Notes under the pieces: generated by a model
What the model was told of the DNA's origin: nothing
The model's database searches: none
What the model saw: the letters and a program-made list of their open reading frames with translations, nothing else
Part shown: one piece after another, positions 56,669 through 64,000 of the stretch
How positions within the stretch are numbered: the stretch's first letter is position 1
Layout of the letters: every line of letters begins with the position of its first letter
NCBI RefSeq assembly: GCF_022698145.1
Contig: NZ_JALDAX010000003.1
Span: forward strand, 124,001 to 188,000
Origin: Streptomyces spinosisporus
Lineage (GTDB): Bacteria > Actinomycetota > Actinomycetes > Streptomycetales > Streptomycetaceae
Reading direction: 5' to 3'
DNA length: 64,000 nucleotides
Program-made: the position numbers and the translations under genes

Positions 56669-58768
56669 TCACGTCCGTACGGCCTCCAGGCGCACCGCGC
56701 ACGCCTTGAACTCCGGCATCTTCGAGGTGGGGTCGAGCGCGGGGTTGGTGAGGGTGTTGGCGCGTCCCTCGCCGGGCCAGTGGAAGGGCATGAAGACGGT
56801 GTCGGGACGGATCGCCGTCGTGATGCGGGCCGGCGCCACCGCGCGGCCCCGGCGTGAGACGACCGCCACCGGGTCCCCCTCCGCCGCCCCGAGCCGCGCC
56901 GCCAGCCGCGGGTGCAGCTCCACGAACGGGCCCGGCGCCGCGGCGTTCAGCTCCTCCACGCGGCGGGTCTGCGCGCCGGACTGGTACTGGGCGACGACCC
57001 GGCCGGTCGTCAGCAGCACCGGGTACTCCTCGTCCGGCTCCTCGGCGATCGCCCGGTGCGAAACGGGCGCGAACCGGGCCCGCCCGTCCGCGGTCGCGAA
57101 ACGGTCCAGGAAGAGGCGAGGGGTGCCGGGGTGGACCGAGCCCGCCGGCTCCTCATCGGGCGAATCCTGCGGACACGGCCAGAACACCCCGTTCTCCTCC
57201 GCCAGCCTGCGGTAGGTGATCCCGGAGTAGTCGGCCGGGCCGCCCGCGCTGGCCCGCCGCAGCTCCTCGAAGACCTCTTCCGGGTCGGTCGGAAAGCCCT
57301 TCTCCACGCCGAGCCGGTCGGCGAGTTCGTGCAGGACCTCCAGGTCGCTGCGGACGCCCTCGGGGGCGGTGATCGCCTGCCGCCGCAGCAGGACGCGGCC
57401 CTCCAGGCTGGTGGTGGTGCCGGTCTCCTCCGCCCACTGGGTCACGGGCAGGACGACGTCGGCGAGGGCGGCGGTCTCGGACAGTACAATGTCACATACC
57501 ACCAGCAGGTCCAGCGACCGGATGCGCCCCTCGACATGCGCCGCCCGCGGAGCCGACACCACCGGGTTGGAGCCCATCAGCAGCAGCGCCCTGATGTCCG
57601 TGCCCAGGGCGTCGAGCAGTTCGTAGGCGCTGCGTCCCGGCCCGGGCAGCGCGTCCGGGTCCACGCCCCACACCTCGGCCACATGCCGCCGTGCGGCCGG
57701 ATCGTCCAGCTTGCGGTAGCCGGGCAACTGGTCGGCCTTCTGGCCGTGTTCGCGCCCGCCCTGGCCGTTGCCCTGCCCGGTCAGACAGCCGTAGCCGGAC
57801 CGCGGACGGCCCGCCCGGCCGGTGGCCAGGCACAGGTTGATCCACGCGCCCACCGTGTCCGTGCCCTTGGACTGCTGCTCGGGCCCGCGCGCGGTCAGCA
57901 CCATCGCTTCCTCGGGCGCGCAGAACAGCCGTACCGCCTCGCGTAGTTGGGGAACGGACACCCCCGTGATCCGCTCCACCTGCTCCGGCCAGTGCGCCAT
58001 CGCCGCGGCCCGCGCCTCCTCCCAGCCGTCCGTGCGCTCCTGGACGTACGCCTCGTCGACGTGCCCCTCCGCCACGACCAGGTGCAGCAGACCGAGCGCG
58101 AGGGCGAGGTCCGTGCCCGGGCGGGGCGCGAGGTGCAGATCGGCCTGCTCCGCGGTCCTCGTCCGGCGCGGGTCGACGACGATCAGCGTGCCGCCGTTCT
58201 CCTTCAGCTCGCTGAAGAACCGCAGCGCCGGCGGCATGGTCTCGGCGAGGTTCGACCCGACGAGGATCACGCAGCCCGTCCTCGGTATGTCCTCCAGCGG
58301 GAACGGCAGCCCGCGGTCCAGGCCGAAGGCCTTCGTGCCCGCTGCCGCCGCCGACGACATGCAGAAGCGCCCGTTGTAGTCGATCTGCGAGGTGCCGAGC
58401 ACCACCCGGGCGAACTTGCCGAGCGCGTACGCCTTCTCGTTGGTCAGTCCACCCCCGCCGAACACGCCGACCCCGTCCGGGCCGTGCTCCGTACGCGTCC
58501 GGCGCAGTCCCTCGGAGATCCGGTCCAGTGCCTCGTCCCAGCCGGCGGGCACCAGCGTGCCCCCTTCACGCACGAGGGGGGTGGTCAGGCGCACCCGGTT
58601 CGACAGCACGGCCGGTGCCGTACGGCCCTTGCCGCACAGCGCGCCCCGGTTCACCGGGAAGTCCGCGCGCTCGCTCACCTCGACCGTGCCCCCGGGCACG
58701 GGCGTCAGGTTCATCCCGCACTGCAGGGCGCAGTAGGGGCAGTGCGTGGGCGTCGCGGAGGTCTGCAT
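56669..58768 (-). CDS. nasA: Assimilatory nitrate reductase catalytic subunit (molybdopterin oxidoreductase)
   Basis: 699 residues. An N-terminal [4Fe-4S] motif H-C-P-Y-C-A-L-Q-C-G-M at 8-18 with the fourth Cys in G-A-L-C-G-K. Molybdopterin motifs G-R-F-C-M-S-S (C is a likely Mo ligand), G-S-N-L-A-E-T-M-P-P, L-L-L-M-G-S-N-P-V-V-S and G-R-V-L-L-R-R. C-terminal MGD-binding end with H-P-R-L-A-A-R-L-G-A. It reduces nitrate to nitrite in the cytoplasm; no Tat signal. The GlnR-type box at 58781 and the neighbouring nirBD support assimilation. Known in S. coelicolor as nasA; the symbol is by that analogy. Confidence 0.9.
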   Translation of the reverse strand: MQTSATPTHCPYCALQCGMNLTPVPGGTVEVSERADFPVNRGALCGKGRTAPAVLSNRVRLTTPLVREGGTLVPAGWDEALDRISEGLRRTRTEHGPDGVGVFGGGGLTNEKAYALGKFARVVLGTSQIDYNGRFCMSSAAAAGTKAFGLDRGLPFPLEDIPRTGCVILVGSNLAETMPPALRFFSELKENGGTLIVVDPRRTRTAEQADLHLAPRPGTDLALALGLLHLVVAEGHVDEAYVQERTDGWEEARAAAMAHWPEQVERITGVSVPQLREAVRLFCAPEEAMVLTARGPEQQSKGTDTVGAWINLCLATGRAGRPRSGYGCLTGQGNGQGGREHGQKADQLPGYRKLDDPAARRHVAEVWGVDPDALPGPGRSAYELLDALGTDIRALLLMGSNPVVSAPRAAHVEGRIRSLDLLVVCDIVLSETAALADVVLPVTQWAEETGTTTSLEGRVLLRRQAITAPEGVRSDLEVLHELADRLGVEKGFPTDPEEVFEELRRASAGGPADYSGITYRRLAEENGVFWPCPQDSPDEEPAGSVHPGTPRLFLDRFATADGRARFAPVSHRAIAEEPDEEYPVLLTTGRVVAQYQSGAQTRRVEELNAAAPGPFVELHPRLAARLGAAEGDPVAVVSRRGRAVAPARITTAIRPDTVFMPFHWPGEGRANTLTNPALDPTSKMPEFKACAVRLEAVRT

Positions 58769-58780
58769 GTCCCTCAGCGT

Positions 58781-58818
58781 GCTTCGGTCGTGTTACGTGC
58801 GGGACGGCCCCCTGTTAC
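58781..58818. promoter_or_regulatory. GlnR box upstream of the nitrate reductase
   Basis: On the minus strand: GTAAC-N6-CCGTC-N6-GTAAC-N6-GAAGC. The 22-bp period of the two GTAAC a-sites and the N6 gaps match the GlnR consensus; the inner b-site (CCGTC) is degenerate. It lies 13 bp upstream of the start codon. Confidence 0.75.
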
Positions 58819-58881
58819 GCGAGCGGGACGGCGACCTCCCCGCCCCGGCCGCCCCGGCGTGAGCGTCCCGTTTCCGCACCG

Positions 58882-59553
58882 TCACCGGGCGCTCGCCAGC
58901 GCCTTCGACACCCCCGCCTCCTTCGGCCCGAGGAAGCGCGGGTCGGGGTGGAAGACCGCGTCCAGGGCCGCCTTGCCGGCCGCGAGGACCTCCCGGGTGC
59001 CGCCGTAGTACCAGGTGATGTCGTGCTTGTCCTGGACCCCGATCCCGTACGAGCGCACGCCCGCCGCCTGGCACAGCGCGACCGCGCGCCGGATGTGGAA
59101 GCCCTGGCTGATCAGTACGGCCCGGTCGACGCCGAAGATCTTCTTCGCGCGGACGCAGGAGTCCCAGGTGTCGAAGCCGGCGTAGTCGCTGACGATCCGC
59201 CCGCCGGGAACGCCGTGCCGGGTGAGGTAGGCGCGCATGGCGTCCGGCTCGTCGTAGTCCTCGCGGCTGTTGTCGCCGGTGACCAGCACGACCTTGATCC
59301 GGCCTGCGCGGTACAACTGCGCCGCCGCGTCCAGACGGTGCGCGAGATACGGCGAGGGCTCGCCGTCCCACAGGCCCGCGCCGAAGACGACGGCGACGTC
59401 GGTGCGGGGCACGTCCGCCGTCGTGCGCAGCCGGTCGCCCGTGACCGTGTACATCCAGGTCGCCGGCAGCAGCGCGAGGACGCACCCGGCCATCACGGCC
59501 TGCAGCAGCCGCCGCTGACCGGTACGCGTGCGTGGCAGACGTGGTCTGCGCAT
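58882..59553 (-). CDS. YdcF/SanA-like DUF218 membrane-anchored protein
   Basis: 223 residues from the ATG at 59553 (GGGAGGGG before it). A basic start R-R-P-R-L-P-R-T-R-T-G-Q-R-R leads into one transmembrane helix (about 16-36). The DUF218 domain follows: D-V-A-V-V-F-G-A-G-L-W-D-G-E-P-S-P-Y-L-A-H-R-L-D near 52-75, V-V-L-V-T-G-D-N-S near 90, and I-S-Q-G-F-H-I-R-R-A near 148. E. coli SanA/YdcF relatives affect envelope barrier function and vancomycin sensitivity; biochemical activity is unclear. An upstream start (59652) is open but unsupported. Confidence 0.85.
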   Translation of the reverse strand: MRRPRLPRTRTGQRRLLQAVMAGCVLALLPATWMYTVTGDRLRTTADVPRTDVAVVFGAGLWDGEPSPYLAHRLDAAAQLYRAGRIKVVLVTGDNSREDYDEPDAMRAYLTRHGVPGGRIVSDYAGFDTWDSCVRAKKIFGVDRAVLISQGFHIRRAVALCQAAGVRSYGIGVQDKHDITWYYGGTREVLAAGKAALDAVFHPDPRFLGPKEAGVSKALASAR

Positions 59554-59795
59554 GGGACGCCCCTCCCTGTCGGCCCGCCGAGCCCCTGTATCCCCTGTAT
59601 CTCTTGTGTCGACAGTCAGAGACGTCCTGTCAGGCGCCACGGTTCGCGGCACGCCACGTGAGCAGACTCACTCCCTGTGAGGAAACCGCAGGTCATATCG
59701 GTTCACAGTCCTCACCCGCGCCACCGTGAACTGCCCGTAAACGCCCGTCACGCGCGCGCAACGGGACGGCAACGTGACGCCGACACCATCGGCGC

Positions 59796-60596
59796 ATGAC
59801 AGTGACGCGCAGATCACCGGCTCCTCGTGGCGAGTTCCTGACCGGGCCGTGGGCGGAGCCGCCCGCGCTCGTCGTCGTGGCGCACGGCAGCCGTGACCCG
59901 CGCGCCCTGCGCACCGTCGAGGCGCTCCTGGACCGCATCCGGCGGCAGCGCCCCGGTCTGCCCGTGCGCCTCGGGCACATCGAACTCAACGAGCCGCTGC
60001 TCCCCGACACCCTCGCCTCCCTGGGCACCGCCGAGGCGGTGCTCGTCCCGCTGCTGCTCAGCCGCGGCTACCACATCAAGCGGGACATCCCCGAGATGGC
60101 CGCGGAGTCGGCGGTACGCGCACGCGTGGCCGGTGCGCTCGGCCCGCACCCGCTCCTCGTGGAGGTCCTCCGCGCCCGGCTCGCCGAGGCCGGCTGGCGC
60201 ACCCCCGAGGACGAGGCGACGCGCCGCAGCAGCGCCGTCGTCCTCGCCGCCGCCGGGTCCCGCGACCCGGAGTCGAGGGTGGACACCGGCCGCACGGCGC
60301 AGCTGCTCGCCGAGCGCCTGGGCGTCCCGGTGGTCCCCGCCTACGCCTCCGCCGCCGCGCCGGCGGTCCCGGACGCGGTACGGGCCCTGACCGCGAGCGG
60401 CCGCCACCGGGTCGCCGTGGCCTCGTACTTCACCGCCCCCGGCCGCTTCGCGACGGAGTGCGCCGAGGCGGCCCCCTGGATCGCCTCGGCCCCCCTCGGC
60501 ACCCACCCGGCCATGACCCGCCTCATCCTGCACCGCTACGACCAGGCCCTGGCGAGGCCCGCCACGCTGACCGGCCCCGAGCTCGCCTCGGCCTGA
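59796..60596 (+). CDS. Sirohydrochlorin chelatase-like CbiX protein
   Basis: 266 residues containing two CbiX-type halves: first V-V-V-A-H-G-S-R-D-P-R-A near 26-37 (metal-binding His) and S-R-G-Y-H-I-K-R-D-I-P near 88-98, then A-A-A-G-S-R-D-P-E-S near 150 and A-S-Y-F-T-A-P-G-R-F near 208. It inserts Co2+ or Fe2+ into sirohydrochlorin; beside nirB and nasA the expected product is siroheme for nitrite (or sulfite) reductase. Two-domain length is usual in actinobacteria. A weak GlnR-like pair (GTCAC-N6-GCAAC near 59746) lies upstream. Confidence 0.86.
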   Translation: MTVTRRSPAPRGEFLTGPWAEPPALVVVAHGSRDPRALRTVEALLDRIRRQRPGLPVRLGHIELNEPLLPDTLASLGTAEAVLVPLLLSRGYHIKRDIPEMAAESAVRARVAGALGPHPLLVEVLRARLAEAGWRTPEDEATRRSSAVVLAAAGSRDPESRVDTGRTAQLLAERLGVPVVPAYASAAAPAVPDAVRALTASGRHRVAVASYFTAPGRFATECAEAAPWIASAPLGTHPAMTRLILHRYDQALARPATLTGPELASA

Positions 60597-60671
60597 CTGG
60601 CACCTGACGCCCTCGGCCTGAAACGGCACCTGACGTCCCGATTGTCGGTCCGTGCCTCTACTGTCGGGAGC

Positions 60672-61985
60672 ATGGAAGGCATCGCAGGCATCGCGCCGCA
60701 GGCTTACGAGAACCACGTCCCGCCGCCCGGCTACGACGCGTCCGCAGTGGAGCGCTGGGTCACCGAGCCCGACAAGCGCCCCGGCCGCACCGCCTTCCAG
60801 CGCGACCGCGCGCGCGTGCTGCACTCCGCGGCCCTGCGCCGGCTGGCCGGCAAGACCCAGGTGGTCACCCCCGGGGCCCGCAGTCAGGCCTGGGACGCCA
60901 GTCCTCGTACACGCCTGACGCACTCCCTCGAATGCGCCCAGGTGGGCCGGGAGCTGGGCGCGGCCCTCGGCTGCGACCCGGACCTGGTGGAGGCGGCCTG
61001 TCTCTCCCACGACCTGGGCCACCCGCCTTTCGGGCACAACGGCGAGCAGGCGCTGAACGAATTCGCCGAGGACTGCGGCGGTTTCGAGGGCAACGCCCAG
61101 TCCCTGCGGCTGCTCACCCGCATCGAACCCAAGCGCTTCACCGAAGGCGGCTCCCGCTCCGTCGGCCTCAACCTCACCCGCGCCGCCCTGGACGCGGCCA
61201 CCAAGTACCCCTGGCCCCGCGGCGACCACCCCACCGACCCCGGCTCCCGGAAGTTCGGTGTCTACGAGGACGACCGTCCCGTCTTCGACTGGGTCCGCAA
61301 GGAGGCGCCCGGCACCCGCGCCACCTTCGAGGCCCAGGTCATGGACTGGTCGGACGACGTGGCGTATTCGGTGCACGACGTCGAGGACGGTCTGCACGCG
61401 GGACACATCGACCCCAACTGCCTGCACGCCGAGCCCGAGCGGCAGTCGGTCTTCGCGGTCGCCGTCGGCCGCTATGTGCCGGCGGACACCGACCCCGCCG
61501 AACTGGCCGCCGCCCTCGACCGCCTCCAGGACCAGGAGTGGTGGCCGCACGGCTACGACGGCTCGGCGGTCGCCCAGGCCCGCCTCAAGGACGCCACCAG
61601 CCAGCTCATCGGCCGCTTCTGCCTCGCCGCGGAGGCCGCCACGCGCGCGAGACACGGCACCGGGCGCCTGACCCGCTACGGCGCCGAACTCGTCGTACCC
61701 CGCGAGACCCGGCTGGAGTGCGCGGTCCTCAAGGCCGTCGCCGACCGCTATGTCATGCAGCGCGCCGAGCAGGAGCGGCTGCGGGCCGACCAGCGGATCG
61801 TGGTCGCCGAACTGGCCGAGGCGCTCACCGCCCGCGCCCCGGACGGCCTGGACCCGCAGTTCCGCGCCCTGTTCGACCGGGCCGGTGACGACCGCGCCCG
61901 CAAGCGCGTGATCGTCGACCAGATCGCGTCCCTCACCGACGCCTCGGCCCGCTCGCTTCACGCGCGTCTGACGGGGCATCCATGA
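60672..61985 (+). CDS. dgt: Deoxyguanosinetriphosphate triphosphohydrolase-like protein
   Basis: 437 residues. HD-domain metal ligands: R-L-T-H84-S-L-E, C-L-S-H113-D114-L-G-H117-P-P-F-G-H122-N-G-E, with a further Asp in [14 protein letters not shown] near 229. It hydrolyses dNTPs to deoxynucleoside and triphosphate, affecting dNTP pools and replication fidelity. It lies upstream of a flavoprotein gene and dnaG, matching my recollection of the dgt-dnaG order in Streptomyces. The frame is open upstream; the ATG at 60672 fits homologs. Confidence 0.94.
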   Translation: MEGIAGIAPQAYENHVPPPGYDASAVERWVTEPDKRPGRTAFQRDRARVLHSAALRRLAGKTQVVTPGARSQAWDASPRTRLTHSLECAQVGRELGAALGCDPDLVEAACLSHDLGHPPFGHNGEQALNEFAEDCGGFEGNAQSLRLLTRIEPKRFTEGGSRSVGLNLTRAALDAATKYPWPRGDHPTDPGSRKFGVYEDDRPVFDWVRKEAPGTRATFEAQVMDWSDDVAYSVHDVEDGLHAGHIDPNCLHAEPERQSVFAVAVGRYVPADTDPAELAAALDRLQDQEWWPHGYDGSAVAQARLKDATSQLIGRFCLAAEAATRARHGTGRLTRYGAELVVPRETRLECAVLKAVADRYVMQRAEQERLRADQRIVVAELAEALTARAPDGLDPQFRALFDRAGDDRARKRVIVDQIASLTDASARSLHARLTGHP

Positions 61986-62153
61986 GACTGACGGGACGTA
62001 AGTGACGCCGAACGCGCCCGATTGTGACCCTCCGTGGCCTGATCGGGCCACTCCCTCTTCCCCCATCACGCTGCGTGCGGGACGCTCGCATGTGGCGGCA
62101 CCCGCAGTGTTCTCTGAGGAGACACCCCTCGGACACCCCGTAGGAGGCATCAA

Positions 62154-63419
62154 GTGGTCGACGCGGATCAGACATTCGTCATCGTCGGAGGCGGACTCGC
62201 CGGCGCCAAGGCGGCCGAGACGCTCCGAGCGGAGGGCTTCAGTGGCCGCGTGATACTGATCTGCGACGAGCGCGACCACCCCTACGAGCGCCCCCCGCTC
62301 TCCAAGGGCTATCTGCTGGGCAAGGAGGAGCGCGACAGCGTCTTCGTCCACGAACCCGCCTGGTACGCGCAGAACGACATCGAGCTGCACCTCGGTGAGA
62401 CCGTCGAGGCCATCGACCGCACGGCCAAGACGGTCCGCTTCGGCGAGGACGGCACCCTCGTCCGCTACGACAAGCTGCTGCTGGCCACCGGCGCCGAACC
62501 GCGCCGCCTGGACATTCCGGGCACCGACCTCGCGGGCGTCCACCACCTGCGCCGTATCGCGCACGCCGAGCGGCTCAAGGGAGTGCTGAGCGCTCTGGGC
62601 CGGGACAACGGCCACCTCGTGATCGCGGGCGCCGGCTGGATCGGTCTGGAGGTCGCGGCGGCGGCCCGGGAGTACGGCGCCGAGGTGACCGTCGTCGAGC
62701 CCGCCCCGACCCCGCTGCACGGGGTCCTCGGCCCCGAGCTCGGCAGCCTCTTCGCGGATCTGCACCGCGAGCACGGCGTCCGCTTCCGCTTCGGGGTGAG
62801 GCTTACGGAGATCGTCGGCCAGGACGGCATGGTGCTGGCCGCCCGCACGGACGACGGCGAGGAGCACCCCGCCCACGACGTCCTCGCGGCGATCGGCGCC
62901 GCCCCGCGCATCGGGCTCGCCGAGGCGGCGGGCCTGGAGATCGCCGCCCGGGAACACGGCGGCGGCGTCGTGGTCGACGAGCGGCTGCGCACCTCCGACC
63001 CCGACATCCACGCGGCCGGCGACGTCGTCTCCTTCCCGCACGCCCTCTTCGGCACCCGGCTGCGCGTCGAGCACTGGGCCAACGCCCTCAACGGCGGCCC
63101 GGCCGCGGCCCGCGCGATGCTCGAGCGGGACGTCACCTACGACCGTGTGCCCTATTTCTTCTCGGACCAGTACGACCTGGGGATGGAGTACAACGGCTGG
63201 GCGCCCCCGGGCTCGTACGACGAAGTGGTGATCCGCGGGGACGCCGGAAAGCGTGAGTTCATCGCGTTCTGGGTCAAGGACGGCCGGGTGCTCGCCGGGA
63301 TGAACGTCAACGTGTGGGACGTCAAGGACCCCGTCCAGAAGCTGATCCGCGCGAAGACACAGGTGAACACGGAGGCACTGGCGGACCCGCACGTTCCGCT
63401 CGAAAGCCTCGTCCCTTAG
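62154..63419 (+). CDS. FAD-dependent oxidoreductase (ferredoxin reductase-like)
   Basis: 421 residues from a GTG. F-V-I-V-G-G-G-L-A-G-A-K-A-A-E-T-L near 8-24 (FAD), Y-E-R-P-P-L-S-K-G-Y-L near 44-54, Y-D-K-L-L-L-A-T-G-A near 102, V-I-A-G-A-G-W-I-G-L-E-V near 156 (NAD(P)H), and V-D-E-R-L-R-T-S-D-P-D-I-H-A-A-G-D-V near 280. The Y-E-R-P-P-L-S-K motif is typical of reductases serving P450 or Rieske oxygenases (RubB/ThcD-like). No oxygenase gene is adjacent, so the partner is unknown. It lies between dgt and dnaG in the same direction. Confidence 0.92.
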   Translation: MVDADQTFVIVGGGLAGAKAAETLRAEGFSGRVILICDERDHPYERPPLSKGYLLGKEERDSVFVHEPAWYAQNDIELHLGETVEAIDRTAKTVRFGEDGTLVRYDKLLLATGAEPRRLDIPGTDLAGVHHLRRIAHAERLKGVLSALGRDNGHLVIAGAGWIGLEVAAAAREYGAEVTVVEPAPTPLHGVLGPELGSLFADLHREHGVRFRFGVRLTEIVGQDGMVLAARTDDGEEHPAHDVLAAIGAAPRIGLAEAAGLEIAAREHGGGVVVDERLRTSDPDIHAAGDVVSFPHALFGTRLRVEHWANALNGGPAAARAMLERDVTYDRVPYFFSDQYDLGMEYNGWAPPGSYDEVVIRGDAGKREFIAFWVKDGRVLAGMNVNVWDVKDPVQKLIRAKTQVNTEALADPHVPLESLVP

Positions 63420-63448
63420 CTGTCAGTGCACCACCGTAGAATTCACGC

Positions 63449-64000
63449 GTGGCAGGACGGATCAACGACGAGGACGTGAAGGCGGTACGGGACGCGGTCC
63501 CGATCGACGCCGTCGTCTCCGAGTACCTCCAGCTGCGCAACGCGGGCGGTGGCAACCTCAAGGGCCTGTGCCCCTTCCACGACGAGAAGTCCCCGTCCTT
63601 CCAGGTCAGCCCCAGCAAGGGACTCTTCCACTGCTTCGGCTGCCAGGAGGGCGGCGACACCATCACGTTCGTGATGAAGGTCGACCACCTCTCCTTCTCG
63701 GAGGCCGTCGAGCGCCTCGCGGGCCAGGCCGGCATCACGCTGCGTTACGAGGAGGGCGGGTACAACCCGACCCACCAGCGCGGCGAGCGCATCCGCCTGG
63801 TCGAGGCGCACAAGATCGCCGCGCAGTGGTACATGGAGCAGCTGGCCACCAGCCCCGAGGCCGACACCGGCCGCACCTTCCTCGCCGAGCGCGGCTTCGA
63901 CCAGGCCGCCGCCGAGCACTTCTCCGTCGGCTACAGCCCGCAGGGCTGGGACCACCTCACCCGCCATCTGCGCGGCAAGGGCTTCAGCGACAAGGAGCTG
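63449..64000 (+). CDS. dnaG: DNA primase, N-terminal part
   Basis: First 184 residues from a GTG; it runs off the window. The zinc-binding domain C41-P-F-H44 and C62-F-G-C65 (CHC2 type) precedes the start of the TOPRIM region (V-E-A-H-K-I-A-A-Q-W-Y, L-A-E-R-G-F). It synthesises RNA primers at the replication fork with DnaB. Identity is clear from A-G-R-I-N-D-E-D-V-K-A-V-R-D-A-V-P-I-D and the zinc motif. Confidence 0.97.
   Translation, partial: MAGRINDEDVKAVRDAVPIDAVVSEYLQLRNAGGGNLKGLCPFHDEKSPSFQVSPSKGLFHCFGCQEGGDTITFVMKVDHLSFSEAVERLAGQAGITLRYEEGGYNPTHQRGERIRLVEAHKIAAQWYMEQLATSPEADTGRTFLAERGFDQAAAEHFSVGYSPQGWDHLTRHLRGKGFSDKEL

Noticed and set aside
59814..63392. 1192-codon minus-strand frame opposite the chelatase, dgt and flavoprotein genes
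   Set aside because: Antisense open frame produced by codon bias; it shows no domain motif and overlaps three well-supported genes.

Overview
The window is high-GC actinobacterial chromosome, almost certainly Streptomyces. Support comes from the strong codon bias, GTG starts, ATGA stop/start overlaps, DUF397/XRE pairs, MmyB-type regulators, and a core order (recO-uppS, zur-znuBCA, glyS, dusB, ppdK, nirBD, dgt, dnaG) that I recall from the S. coelicolor chromosome. I see no phage, IS element, CRISPR array, tRNA or rRNA.

Layout. 1-4.8 kb is disturbed: a partial secreted peptidase, an ABC exporter whose ATPase is cut inside its Walker A loop, fragments that look like a toxin-antitoxin operon, a DUF397/XRE pair and small conserved genes. 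4.9-6.5 kb is recO and uppS. 6.6-9.3 kb holds a MarR gene facing a 5'-truncated FMN reductase, and an SDR facing an MmyB-type regulator. 9.4-12.5 kb is the zinc operon znuA-znuC-znuB-zur with two tandem Zur-type boxes. 12.6-16.7 kb has glyS, a secreted protein, a LysE exporter and a GH18 chitinase with chitinase-type operator repeats. 16.8-19.6 kb has an aldo/keto reductase with its TetR regulator and a class C beta-lactamase-like esterase. 20-26.6 kb carries two paralogous divergent MFS/MmyB-regulator modules, with another MFS pump between them. 26.6-36.5 kb has dusB, an LTA-synthase-like sulfatase, a debranching-type glycosidase facing a ROK regulator, and ppdK. 36.6-44.3 kb is the least familiar part: a membrane protein and a lipoprotein, divergent from an M6-like metalloprotease without a signal peptide, followed by a convergent LAL (MalT-like LuxR) regulator. 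44.4-46.9 kb has two SDR genes and a TetR gene.

46.9-60.6 kb is mainly assimilatory nitrogen metabolism: nirD, nirB, an NAD(P)/FAD reductase, a molybdopterin nitrate reductase and a CbiX-like sirohydrochlorin chelatase (siroheme is the NirB cofactor). Two four-half-site GlnR-type boxes sit upstream of the reductase-nirBD operon and of the nitrate reductase. Embedded here are a class F-like sortase, a membrane-anchored secreted protein separated from it by a ten-unit tandem repeat, a SoxR-type-box FMN reductase and an M4 metalloprotease. The end holds a YdcF/SanA-like protein, dgt, a ferredoxin-reductase-like flavoprotein and the start of dnaG.

Recurrent themes are divergent regulator/target pairs with visible palindromic operators, and short tandem duplications at gene ends (1640, 5601, 24122, 42681, 46184, 52519). 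There are at least two clear gene-decay junctions (2.46 kb and 7.11 kb) and one probable frameshift (45.3 kb).
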